A stretch of DNA of 64,000 bases from VRUE01 sp963796705 (lineage in GTDB: Bacteria > Actinomycetota > Thermoleophilia > Solirubrobacterales > 70-9), in NCBI GenBank assembly GCA_963796705.1, contig CAWCMK010000004.1:62001-126000 (forward strand), given 5' to 3'. Each line of letters opens with the position of its first letter. The first letter of the stretch is position 1. This document shows, piece by piece, positions 41,084-50,210 of this stretch. Made by a program: the position numbers and the translations under genes. The notes under the pieces are model-generated. The model ran no database searches. It saw nothing but the letters and a program-made list of their open reading frames with translations, and was not told the DNA's origin.

Positions 41084-42648
41084 TGTCGTCGCTTCGCCTC
41101 CGTCTCATCCTGGGGACGCTGGCTTGCGCCGCCGCCGGGCTGCTGGTCCTTAGCGTCGTCACCTACCGGCAGCAGCAGTCCTTCCTCAATCAACGCATCA
41201 ACGAGCAGGTGGGCGAGGCTTTCGGGCCGGTGTCCCACGCTCTGAACCCGGTGGAGGAGGCCAGCGACGGAGCCGGGGGAGAGGCGCGCGGACCATCCCG
41301 GGGCCGCGCTTCACGCTCCCCAGCGGCGCGCGGCGAGAATGCCCCGTCGAGTTCCTCCCTGCCTTCCGGCCAGCAGCTGCCCCCCGGAATCTATGGCGCG
41401 TACCTAAACCCGCGGGGCGATGTCGTCGGCCACATCACCTTCGGCTACGGCGAACACCTGGGCACTCCTGAAATCAAAGGCATTACGCGCGCTGCTTCCG
41501 CCGCGAGCTCGGCGACCATAACGGTCGGCGCAACACATGGAGGCGGTCAGTTCCGAGCCCGGGTGTTCCCCGACTCCGACTCCGGGGGGAGCTACGTCGT
41601 CGCGGTTTCGCTCAGCAACGTCCAGTCTTCCCTGCGGCACCTCGCTTTGATCGAGCTGATCGTCAGCGTCGGCGTGCTGGTCATGCTCGCTGGGTTGGCG
41701 TGGCTGGTGGTGAAGTTGGGCCTTCGTCCCCTGGCCAGGATGGAGGGCACGGCCAAGGAGATCGCCGCGGGCGATCTGACCAGGCGGGTGCAGCCGGCCA
41801 CGGAGAAGACGGAGGTCGGAAGGCTTGGGCTGGCGCTCAACTCGATGCTGGCCCAGATCGAACGAGCCTTCAACGAGCGGCAGCGTAGTGAGCTGCGGAT
41901 GCGGCGATTCCTGGCCGACGCTTCGCATGAGTTGCGAACCCCTTTGAGCGCGATTCGGGGCTACGCCGAATTGTTCCGGATCGGCGCCGCGTCCGACTCC
42001 GAGCACCGGGAGAGGGCGATGCGCAGAATCGAGGACGAGTCGACGCGAATGGGCGGGTTGGTGAACGATCTCCTGACACTGGCACGACTCGAAGAGGTTC
42101 GAGAGCGGAACCGGGTGGAGCTGGACCTCGTACAAATCGTCGCCGAGGCGGTCGAGGACACCCGCGTGGCGGCACGCGATCGGGTGATCTCGTTCAAGAG
42201 CCCAGGCTCATTGCCGATGCTCGGCGACAGCGATCAACTCAGGCAGGTGATCGGAAACCTGCTGGCCAACGCGGTCCGTCACACCCCACCGGGAACCCCG
42301 GTCGAAGTCCACTTGGCCCGACACCTTCACGAGGCCGTGCTGGTGGTACGCGATTTCGGGCCAGGTCTGGCGCCGGGCACTGAGGCGCAGGTCTTTGGAC
42401 GCTTCTGGCGGGCAAGCGAGTCAAGGAGCCGCAAAGGGGGTGGCAGCGGCTTGGGCCTGGCGGTTGTCGCCGCAGTCGTGGAGGCTCACGGCGGTGAGGT
42501 GCGAGCGGAGAACGCTGCGGAGGGGGGCGCGAGGTTCGAGGTTAGTCTGCCACTCGACACCGCCAGAGATGGCGTTGAGGGGCCGGACCATCGCAGCGTG
42601 CGACCCGACCGACGCGAGCGTTCCGATCTGACCGTTAGTTCCCCGTAG
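41080..42648 (+). CDS. Two-component sensor histidine kinase
   Basis: A 522-residue kinase. Two membrane segments (LILGTLACAAAGLLVLSVVT, about residues 9-28, and ALIELIVSVGVLVMLAGLAWLVV, about 188-210) bracket an extracytoplasmic domain with a Ser/Gly-rich insert (about 60-110). HAMP and dimerisation parts follow, with the phosphorylated His283 in ADASHELRTPLSAIRGYAELF, the N box in VIGNLLANAVRHTPPG, and G boxes DFGPGLAPG and GGGSGLGLAVV. The C-terminal tail is Arg/Asp-rich. It probably senses an envelope condition and phosphorylates the coupled regulator. Confidence 0.95.
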   Translation: MMSSLRLRLILGTLACAAAGLLVLSVVTYRQQQSFLNQRINEQVGEAFGPVSHALNPVEEASDGAGGEARGPSRGRASRSPAARGENAPSSSSLPSGQQLPPGIYGAYLNPRGDVVGHITFGYGEHLGTPEIKGITRAASAASSATITVGATHGGGQFRARVFPDSDSGGSYVVAVSLSNVQSSLRHLALIELIVSVGVLVMLAGLAWLVVKLGLRPLARMEGTAKEIAAGDLTRRVQPATEKTEVGRLGLALNSMLAQIERAFNERQRSELRMRRFLADASHELRTPLSAIRGYAELFRIGAASDSEHRERAMRRIEDESTRMGGLVNDLLTLARLEEVRERNRVELDLVQIVAEAVEDTRVAARDRVISFKSPGSLPMLGDSDQLRQVIGNLLANAVRHTPPGTPVEVHLARHLHEAVLVVRDFGPGLAPGTEAQVFGRFWRASESRSRKGGGSGLGLAVVAAVVEAHGGEVRAENAAEGGARFEVSLPLDTARDGVEGPDHRSVRPDRRERSDLTVSSP

Positions 42649-43409
42649 CCGCGAGGGGAATGCTGCTCGCGAGCGACTCGCCACGCGGGGCGTAATTGGC
42701 CACCACATCCGTGACGCATCCAAGAAAGTCGGTCCCGGTGGCGGCGATCGCCCTGCCGGCAGTCGCGCTTTCGGTTTCACATGGTTGCGAGATCGTCAAC
42801 CGCCGGCGGCAGACGCTCGCTCGGGTCGACGAGCGGCAGTGCGCCACGGCGCCTAAACCGGCGGCGGCGCGTGGCCTCTCTTTGGCTCAGCAGCGCGGCT
42901 TGACCCCTTTGGGCAGGGGATCGCCTTCCCCTGCCCAATCGCCCCGATCGCCCCAGACCCAGGGGTCCGCACCACGCTGCGCTTTGCGGCCCCCTCCGTT
43001 CGTCTGGCCCAGGTGCGAATGCGGCACATGCGACGCGCAACGGCAACTGCGTCGAGCAGCCCAACATCCGTCCCAAGACTCGACGATGCACCGGGCAACC
43101 GCATCGATGCTTGGCTGGTCGGGGCGGACGGCGCCCCATGCTTCGAAACCGCTTGCCATTGCCGGGACCCCCCATCTGGTCCACCGCCGCTGGACTCTCG
43201 GCGCGATCCATCGGTACAGACCAAGCTGAGGGCGGCTGTGCGCTCGGTCGCCCGACGAACCGCCAATCGATGACTTTGAGAAGAAGTGCGTTCGACTCTT
43301 GCCTGAAGTCACGGTACGGGCGGCGAAGAGGATTCCGGGTGGTGTCGCTCCGTTGACAGAGCCCAAATAAGGGGTAGCGTCCCAGGGGCATCCTACGTAT
43401 TTGGAGGAC
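42649..43409. other. Gene-poor stretch
   Basis: About 760 bp without a supportable gene. Long frames exist on the minus strand, but they alternate without ribosome binding sites or domain content and have the composition of GC-rich noise. It begins the low-density accessory zone. Confidence 0.45.
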
Positions 43410-43532
43410 ATGGCGATCATCTTGGATCAGATCGCGGGTGTGAAAGCGGGACTCCGTGAGCTTGAGTTGGCTTCGCCAAGCCATCCGGTCAGCCGGCAAA
43501 TCCGCGTTACCACTGAGCGGCGGGAGTGTTGA
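43410..43532 (+). CDS. Small upstream ORF, 40 aa, coupled to the next gene
   Basis: The frame starts at ATG 43410, with GGAGG just 2 bp upstream, and begins MAIILDQIAGVKAGLRELEL, ending QIRVTTERREC. Its TGA (43530-43532) shares its last A with the ATG of the secreted protein gene (TGATG). This coupling supports translation as a leader or small partner. No family is recognised. Confidence 0.4.
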   Translation: MAIILDQIAGVKAGLRELELASPSHPVSRQIRVTTERREC

Positions 43533-44317
43533 TGCAGGTCCGCCGCCTCCGAATTGCGGCCCTGGCTGCGGTTGCGGTTGGTGCGGTTGCGGCAGTGTCT
43601 GTCCCCGCAGGAGCTGGGGGTGCCACCTCGCTGGATCAGCAAAAGGCGACGCTTCAGTTCCAGGGCAGGATGTTCACGATTTGGTCGTTCCCGCCGACCC
43701 AAGAAGGCGACGACGGCTGCTACGTTTTCACGAAAAGTGGCAGCGGCAGACAGAGCATGGAATACCGCACGCAAGGGCACGTGAACGTGAACATCGTCGA
43801 CTCCGGCTCAACGATCGCATTCCAGCTAGTTCCGAGTGAGCGCGCCGGGCCCAATCACCGAGCCATCGGCTTCAAACTGGCGGACGCCGTGCAGGAAGGT
43901 TCCGAAAAGACCGTCACCCACAAGTCGCAATTATGGGATCAGTCGTGCTACCCCGACCCCGGTGAAACATTTGCCGAAGCCTCCAGTTGTGGCTCATACA
44001 CGGTCCCCTGGGATGCGCAGCCGCTGGTAGCTGGCAATAAGTTCATGCCAGATGTCTCGGCGTTCCTCTTGGCCGCTCTCCATGGTCCGTGCCCGCTGAA
44101 AAGCCCTACAGGCATTGACGTGGCGGAGGGAGCAATGCCGGAAATGACGCAGACGCACCTTTCGGCCTCCACGGTCCGAAACGTGCTGGGTCAGAAACAC
44201 GGCAAGTTGATAATCCATGGATCGCACCGCTGGCACAGTGAAGACGAACAGTCCGGATACGACGTAACGGCGACGACGACAGTGACCTGGAAGGCAACGC
44301 TGATTCGGGCGCACTAA
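43532..44317 (+). CDS. Secreted protein of unknown function, 261 aa
   Basis: Signal peptide (MQVRRLRIAALAAVAVGAVAAVSVPAGAGG), then a beta-rich mature part: ATLQFQGRMFTIWSFPPTQEGDD with CYVF, VNVNIVDSGSTIAFQLVPSE, KTVTHKSQLWDQSCYPDPGE, and a C-terminal VRNVLGQKHGKLIIHGSHRWHSEDEQSGYDVTATTTVTWKATL. Two or three Cys pairs could form disulfides. I recognise no family. GC and codon use are somewhat lower than the flanking housekeeping genes. ATG 43532 (gggag spacing 6) was preferred over GTG 43526. The TAA stop (44315-44317) is also the target duplication of the following insertion sequence. Confidence 0.7.
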   Translation: MQVRRLRIAALAAVAVGAVAAVSVPAGAGGATSLDQQKATLQFQGRMFTIWSFPPTQEGDDGCYVFTKSGSGRQSMEYRTQGHVNVNIVDSGSTIAFQLVPSERAGPNHRAIGFKLADAVQEGSEKTVTHKSQLWDQSCYPDPGETFAEASSCGSYTVPWDAQPLVAGNKFMPDVSAFLLAALHGPCPLKSPTGIDVAEGAMPEMTQTHLSASTVRNVLGQKHGKLIIHGSHRWHSEDEQSGYDVTATTTVTWKATLIRAH

Positions 44318-45254
44318 GGACCTATCCCCGTAGGGAGGAGTCCGACCGGCGCCGGGGAAGTCTCCAGCCGATCTACTGATCGGACATAGGAGGCATGAGA
44401 TGGGCCTGGTCGACCGCGACGACGGCTGGCGAATGCCGGACTGGCTGTGGGAGAGGATCGAGCCGCTGTTGCCGCCTCCGCCTGAGCACCCACTGGGAAC
44501 GCACCGCAGGGGCCTGCCCAAGCGCCAGGTGATGGACGCGATTCTGTTGGTGTTGCGAACTGGGATGCAATGGAACGCGCTCGACATCACCGGCGTGTGT
44601 AATTCCTCCACCGCCCACCGGCGCTTCCAGGAGTGGGAGCAAGCCGGCGTGTTCCACGAGATCTGGCGCCAGGGCCTGCTCGACTACGACGAACAGGTCG
44701 GCATCGACTGGTCCTGGCTGGCCGCCGATGGGGCGATGACCAAGGCGCCGCTGGGCGGGCCGAAAACCGGCCCCAATCCCACCGATAGAGCCAAGGGGGG
44801 GCGAAGCGCTCGCTCCTCACAGACGCTGCCGGAATCCCGATCGGGATCGACCACGACGGTGCCAACCGCAACGATCACCTCCTGCTGAAGGGGACGCTGG
44901 ACTCGGTCCCGATCGAGCGCCCCGAGCCCAGCGAGGAAGACCCCCAGGGCCTCTGCCTCGACAAGGCCTATGACAACCAGGAGGTTCGCGACCTCCTCGA
45001 AGACCGCGATTTCACACCACACATCCGCCCCCGCGGCGAGGAGATCGACCTCAAGCTGCGCAACCCCGACTGGCGGCCTCACCGCTGGGTCGTCGAGGCC
45101 TGTCACTCATGGTTCAATCGCAACCGCGGCATCCTCGTCCGCTGGTCAAAGAAGGAGGAGAACCACCTCGCCTTCCTGCAGCTGGCCAGCGGCTTGATCG
45201 CCTTCAAGCGAGCTCACGCAGCTCGGCTGGCGACAGGCCTACAGGGATAGGTCC
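44318..45254 (+). mobile_element. IS5-family (IS427-group-like) insertion sequence, copy 1
   Basis: A 937-bp element. The terminal inverted repeats are GGACCTATCCCCGTAGG (left) and GGACCTATCCCTGTAGG (right, reversed), 16 of 17 matching. It is flanked by a 3-bp target duplication, TAA (44315-44317 and 45255-45257), the left one being the stop codon of the secreted protein gene, which stays intact. It carries one transposase in two frames. It differs from copy 2 (47660-48596) at three positions only. Confidence 0.95.
44400..45250 (+). CDS. IS5-family transposase made by -1 frameshift, copy 1
   Basis: Two overlapping frames. The first (MGLVDRDDGWRMPDWLWERIEPLLPPPPEHP...) carries the N-terminal domain and the first catalytic Asp (QVGIDWSWLAADG), ending at TGA 44886. 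The second runs in the -1 frame to TAG 45250 and carries LCLDKAYDNQEVRDLL (second Asp) and HRWVVEACHSWFNRNRGI (Glu). A seven-G run at 44795-44801 (AAGGGGGGGCGAAG) is the likely slip site; the fusion is 283 residues. All three catalytic residues of the DDE transposase are in place. Confidence 0.85.
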
Positions 45255-45589
45255 TAAATGTCCCCAGGGTCGGGGGAAGGCGAGGGCACGCCATGCCCTC
45301 CTCGAGGACGTGAAGACTCAACAGGGTTCGCGGCAGGGGCGGAAAGGTGGTCGAGCATGCCGGGGCCCGCAAGCGTCCCCGAAGCGGCAACTGGACCTTG
45401 CCGATTGCCTCAATACCCGCCTCCCCCAGCGCTCGATGCGACAATCGGTGCCAAGCCGGCGGACGGGCCGGCCCAACGCCGGCTCGTCGGCAACGTGCCC
45501 AAATCAGGCACTCCTCCGCCCTCGCCGGACTCGATCCCCAGTGCAGCCGGATTCGGCGGAGGTCACGATCGGTTTGCGGTGCGCTTGAT
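45255..45589. other. Gene-poor stretch right of IS copy 1
   Basis: No supportable gene in this 335-bp part; it is probably the downstream end of the decayed secreted protein described in the next entry. Confidence 0.35.
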
Positions 45590-45960
45590 GACGATGAGCT
45601 ATGTGGCCCTGAGGCCTTGACGTGGGCGAGCAGACGCCGCCCGGGCTTGGTGCTGTGCAGGTGCAACGTCGCGTGAGTGTGCCCGCGGGCTTGAAGCGCC
45701 CCTCGGCGAGCACGACGAGCGCGGTGGCCTTCTCGAGATTCTCGGCCGAGGCCGCTGCCGGGTGCTCACGGGTCTCGAGCACGGTGTGCGCGATGCATTC
45801 CGCGGGCACGAGACAGGTGAGCGGCGTGGTGCGGTGCCGCCGAGCGCGCTCACCTTCCTTTCCAAGCCGCTCACCGTGCTGGTGGTGAACGTCACCGAGT
45901 TGGCAGCGGCACCGGTGCTTGGTTCTTCGCGGCAGATGTCTGTTGTCAGCGTTAGCGATG
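45590..45960 (-). pseudogene. Decayed C-terminal end of a secreted protein
   Basis: Joining two minus-strand frames gives LTCLVPAECIAHTVLETREHP...ENLEKATALVVLAEGRFKPAG and then HATLHLHSTKPGRRLLAHVKASG. This matches the beta-rich C-terminal pattern 'vtLg.a.F.l.aG..atv.LrLs..GR.lLa' typical of secreted proteins in this lineage. One frameshift lies in the middle, and the frame breaks upstream as well. No start is visible. The 560 bp from 45961 to 46519 hold nothing else that I can support. Confidence 0.45.
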
Positions 45961-46519
45961 CAGTACAGAGGTCGTTTCATGTAAAGAAACGTGGCCGAAG
46001 GCTTAAAGGCGCGGATCTTGGCCAGCTCGCCGGGAAGACGTCGAAGGCATCGAAGCGGCGGCCGCTTGGCCCGCACAGCCATTGCCCGCGCAATGACCCA
46101 GAGTCCGGATCGGGCGGGTCGTTTGCCATTTCAACCCGATCCTCCCTCCTGATTCCGGAGATGAGGCGGTTCTTCCCGCGGGAAGGTGGGGAAAGGAGGG
46201 GTGGCTTTCACTTCACCCAGAACAGCGCTGGTCGAGCCCGACTCCCGGTGGCAATTCGGCTTTGCCCGAGCTTCAATTCGCATTCTCGTTCGAAGGGCTT
46301 TGACCCGCAGGTGGCCCACCGCGTATCGACGTCGGCCAGAAGGTTGGGAGGCCACAACTGAGCCGACGCCCGACATTGCTCGAGCCGCAAAAGGGGCAAG
46401 AGACACTCCAGCCGGGGGCGCTTGTTGGTGATCAGGTCGCGCCGGAGCGGAACGGACTGGCCACCGTCGAGCCAGATCTGTCTCTTTACGGCGGCCGCGC
46501 GGCGCTCTACCTTCGGTGC

Positions 46520-47533
46520 ATGAACTGCTCAAAGGTTTCCACCCGCCTCACCTCCTCGATCGCCTCGCTCTCCCTGGCTCTTCTCGGCGCCGCCGCACTC
46601 GCCGCCCCCGCCCGGGCGACCTTTCCCGGCAAGCCCGGGCCGATCGTCTTCACCAAGACGACCTCTGGCGAAGGCACGGGTAGCTCCGGCGGAATCTTCT
46701 TCCACGGCCCGAGGAAAAGCGAAGGCTTTCACCCGCTGACGAAAGAAGTCGAGGACCAGACCCCCTCCTACTCTGCGAACGGGCGCAAGATCGTCTTCGC
46801 CGGCGACCGCGAACCGCCCCCGGCGAGCCCGCTGGAACCGACCCCTTCCCACATCTACCTGATGAACGCCGACGGCAGCGACGTCACACAGCTGACCAGC
46901 GGCGCCAACTACGACTCGAACCCGTCCTTCTCGCCGAACGGTCAACAGGTCGTCTTCGACCGCCAGGTCGGCACCAGCCGCGTCCCGCACATCTTCATCG
47001 TCAACGTCGACGGCACCGGTCTGCGCGCCCTCACCGAAGGCTCCTCGCGCGACTCCGAACCGGTGTTCACGCCGAACGGTAAGCGGATCCTCTTCGTCAG
47101 TAACCGCGACACCAGCGCTAAGTCCGATCACAGCAACATCTTCGCGATGGCGCCCAGCGGCGCAAACATCAAGCTGCTGATCGGCGGTCCCCGCGACGAG
47201 TCCGAACCCGACCCTTCGCCGAACGGCCGCGCGATCGTCTTCACGAGCACCCGCGATCACGGGCCGAACATCTTCGTCGCACGGTCCAACGGGACCCACG
47301 TCAGGGAGCTGACCCATTCCAGGAAAACCTGCTTCGACACCTGCTACGTCAGCCCAACCTGGGCGCCGGACGGGAAGCACATCGCCTTCCTCGACACGAG
47401 CCGCTACGTCTCCGACCTCGAGGTGATGCGTGCCGACGGGAAGCGGGTGGCGACGTTCATCGAAGCTGGCTTCGATGAAGAAGGCTACGGGACCAGCGTG
47501 GGCCCGCCGAGCTGGGGGCCGAAAGCGAAGTGA
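46520..47533 (+). CDS. Secreted TolB/PD40-type beta-propeller protein
   Basis: A 337-residue exported protein. The signal peptide is SSIASLSLALLGAAALAAPARA. The mature part is a series of about six PD40/WD40-like repeats, for example TPSYSANGRKIVFAGDRE with IYLMNADGSDVTQLT, PSFSPNGQQVVFDRQVG with IFIVNVDGTGLRALT, PVFTPNGKRILFVSNRD and PDPSPNGRAIVFTSTRD. This is the TolB C-terminal type of propeller as a stand-alone secreted protein. ATG 46520 was chosen because the upstream frame is not signal-like. It ends 126 bp before IS copy 2. Confidence 0.85.
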   Translation: MNCSKVSTRLTSSIASLSLALLGAAALAAPARATFPGKPGPIVFTKTTSGEGTGSSGGIFFHGPRKSEGFHPLTKEVEDQTPSYSANGRKIVFAGDREPPPASPLEPTPSHIYLMNADGSDVTQLTSGANYDSNPSFSPNGQQVVFDRQVGTSRVPHIFIVNVDGTGLRALTEGSSRDSEPVFTPNGKRILFVSNRDTSAKSDHSNIFAMAPSGANIKLLIGGPRDESEPDPSPNGRAIVFTSTRDHGPNIFVARSNGTHVRELTHSRKTCFDTCYVSPTWAPDGKHIAFLDTSRYVSDLEVMRADGKRVATFIEAGFDEEGYGTSVGPPSWGPKAK

Positions 47534-47659
47534 GGATGCGCTCTGCCGCCAAAGCATCACGCTGAGGCCGGCTGGCCCGGTCCCCCGCCCCTGCATCCTT
47601 CCTGGCGCCGAACAGCGCGAACGAAACGCAGCGACGCTTGGAGGGTCCGTGAGCCCTTA

Positions 47660-48596
47660 GGACCTATCCCCGTAGGGAGGAGTCCGACCGGCGCCGGGGA
47701 AGTCTCCAGCCGATCTACTGATCGGACATAGGAGGCATGAGATGGGCCTGGTCGACCGCGACGACGGCTGGCGAATGCCGGACTGGCTGTGGGAGAGGAT
47801 CGAGCCGCTGTTGCCGCCTCCGCCTGAGCACCCACTGGGAACGCACCGCAGGGGCCTGCCCAAGCGCCAGGTGATGGACGCGATTCTGTTGGTGTTGCGA
47901 ACTGGGATGCAATGGAACGCGCTCGACATCACCGGCGTGTGTAATTCCTCCACCGCCCACCGGCGCTTCCAGGAGTGGGAGCAAGCCGGCGTGTTCCACG
48001 AGATCTGGCGCCAGGGCCTGCTCGACTACGACGAACAGGTCGGCATCGACTGGTCCTGGCTGGCCGCCGATGGGGCGATGACCAAGGCGCCGCTGGGCGG
48101 GCCGAAAACCGGCCCCAATCCCACCGATAGAGCCAAGGGGGGGCGAAGCGCTCGCTCCTCACAGACGCTGCCGGAATCCCGATCGGGATCGACCACGACG
48201 GTGCCAACCGCAACGATCACCTCCTGCTGAAGGGGACGCTTGACTCGGTCCCGATCGAGCGCCCCGAGCCCAGCGAGGAAGACCCCCAGGGCCTCTGCCT
48301 CGACAAGGCCTACGACAACCAGGAAGTTCGCGACCTCCTCGAAGACCGCGATTTCACACCACACATCCGCCCCCGCGGCGAGGAGATCGACCTCAAGCTG
48401 CGCAACCCCGACTGGCGGCCTCACCGCTGGGTCGTCGAGGCCTGTCACTCATGGTTCAATCGCAACCGCGGCATCCTCGTCCGCTGGTCAAAGAAGGAGG
48501 AGAACCACCTCGCCTTCCTGCAGCTGGCCAGCGGCTTGATCGCCTTCAAGCGAGCTCACGCAGCTCGGCTGGCGACAGGCCTACAGGGATAGGTCC
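47660..48596 (+). mobile_element. IS5-family (IS427-group-like) insertion sequence, copy 2
   Basis: 937 bp, identical to copy 1 apart from three substitutions (48241, 48313 and 48325 versus 44899, 44971 and 44983). It has the same 17-bp terminal repeats. The 3-bp target duplication is TTA (47657-47659 and 48597-48599), the complement of that of copy 1, indicating the same short target in reverse orientation. It lies in intergenic sequence downstream of the TolB-like gene. Confidence 0.95.
47742..48592 (+). CDS. IS5-family transposase made by -1 frameshift, copy 2
   Basis: The same two-frame arrangement as copy 1: the first frame 47742-48230, then the -1 frame to TAG 48592, with the G run at 48137-48143. 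All three substitutions relative to copy 1 fall at third positions of the second frame (CTG/CTT, TAT/TAC, GAG/GAA) and are silent there, which argues the second frame is under selection and translated by slippage. The DDE residues are intact. Confidence 0.85.
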
Positions 48597-48818
48597 TTAG
48601 CCTAGCCCTCCTGCCCGCGGACGTCTGAACACAGCTGATTTGGCGGCCGGCCTCCGAGTGAGCTGTGGGGCCTTCAGTGCACCTCGGGGGTAAGTTTCCA
48701 CATCGCGGTCCGCTTCAACTGATCGGCGCGCCGCTCTCCAAAACGAGGTCAGCCCTCTGCGCAAGCCCCACCGGAGGCCCCCTTCCCGACACCTGATCGC
48801 CGGGCTACCATCTGGACC
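48597..48818. other. Short non-coding stretch between IS copy 2 and the YVTN gene
   Basis: No gene; it should hold the promoter of the following secreted protein gene. Confidence 0.4.
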
Positions 48819-50210
48819 GTGCACAAGGCCCCAGGCGTCGGGCAGCATCTTGGTCGGGCTCTGCTACTCGTCCTCGCGTTCGCGACGCTGCCTCTGGCGA
48901 TGCTAGCCCCGCTTGCGCTCGCCCGCGATGCCTTCGTCACCAACCAGGGCTCAGAAAGCGTCTCGGTGATCGACACCCAGACCGACCAGGTGCTGGGCCC
49001 GCCGATCACGGTCGGCCTTGAAAAACCGAATGCGATCGCGATCACACCCGACGGCCGCTTCGCCTACGTCGCCAATGTCAGCTCAGAAAGCGTCTCGGTG
49101 ATCGACACCCAGACGAAATTCGTCGCCTCGCCGATCACCGTCGGCCATGACCCATACGCGATCGCGATCAGCCCTGACGGCCGCTTCGCCTACGTTACCA
49201 ACGCGGGCTCAGAAAGCGTCTCGGTGATCGACACCCAGAGCAACCAGGTGGTGGGCCCACCGATCATGGTCGGCAAAGGCCCGGAGGGGATCGCGATCAG
49301 CCCCGACGGCCGCTACGCCTACGTCGCCGACGCCGGCGCAGGAAGCGTCTCGGTGATCGACACCCAGTCCAAACAGGTGGTCGGCTCGCCGATCCCGGTC
49401 GGCGTTGCTCCGTTTGGGGTTGCGATCACACCCGATGGCCGCTTCCTTTATGTCAGCGGTGCCCTACACAGCGTCTCGGTGATCGACACCCTGAGCAACC
49501 AGGTCGTCGGCTCGCCGATCGGGATCGGCACCGAACCGCTCTGGCTCGCGATCACTCCCGACGGCCGCTTCGCCTACGCTCTCAACGCTGGCGCAAACAG
49601 CGTCTCGGTTATCGACACCCAGAGCAACCAGGTGGTCGGATCGCCGATCATGGTCGGTAGCCGCCCTCAGGCGATCGCGATCAGCGCCGATGGCAGGTTC
49701 GCATACGTAGTCCGTAGCATCCTAGGCAATGTCGTGGTGATCGACACTCAGAGCAACCAGGTGGTCGGCTCGCCGATACCGGTCGGCAGCAATCCGGAGG
49801 GGATCGCGATCAGCCCCGATCAGCCCCCGCTCGCCTCCTTCACAGTTCCCCGCGCCCGGCCCGGGGTGGCGGTTTCCTTCAACGCCGCGGCCTCAAGCGA
49901 CCCCGACGGTCAGGTCGCGCGCTACGACTGGGAATACGGCGACGGCCAGACGGTCGCCAACGGTGGCCCGACCCCGAACCACACCTACGCCAAGCCCGGC
50001 ACCTACCAGGCGAAGCTGACCCTGACCGACAACGAAGGCTGCTCGACCGCCCTGATCTTCACCGGCCAGACCGCTTACTGCAACGGGCAGCCCTCGGCGA
50101 GCCAGACGCAGAGCCTCACGGTCGCCTACCCGGGGGTCAAGGTGAAGTGCCCAAAGCGCGCCAAGCCCAAGGGCTGTGCCTTCGAGCTTCAGGCGTTGAG
50201 CAAGAAGCGC
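48819..50210 (+). pseudogene. Secreted seven-bladed YVTN propeller with PKD domain, 3' end split by an IS
   Basis: GTG start at 48819, signal peptide (RALLLVLAFATLPLAMLAPLALA). Seven propeller units of about 43 residues follow, each with 'E/N-S-V-S-V-I-D-T-Q-(S/T)-N-Q-V-V-G-S-P-I-x-V-G' and 'A-I-A-I-(S/T)-P-D-G-R-F-A-Y-V'. A PKD-type domain follows (DPDGQVARYDWEYGDGQTVANGG, then YAKPGTYQAKLTLTDNEG). The frame breaks at 50210 in LSKKR where the IS256 element begins. The remaining 63 codons are found in the same frame at 51703-51891 (GSAESATAKAKVKAGKSRTI and onward). A truncated form of 491 residues could still be made by reading into the IS. Confidence 0.8.

Noticed and set aside
42777..43499. 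A 240-codon minus-strand frame in the gene-poor stretch
   Set aside because: No ribosome binding site, no domain, Arg/Pro/Gly-rich composition and overlapping alternative frames.
48930..49820. Near-identical repeated sequence of about 129 bp
   Set aside because: These are the coding units of the seven-bladed YVTN propeller and not a non-coding repeat.
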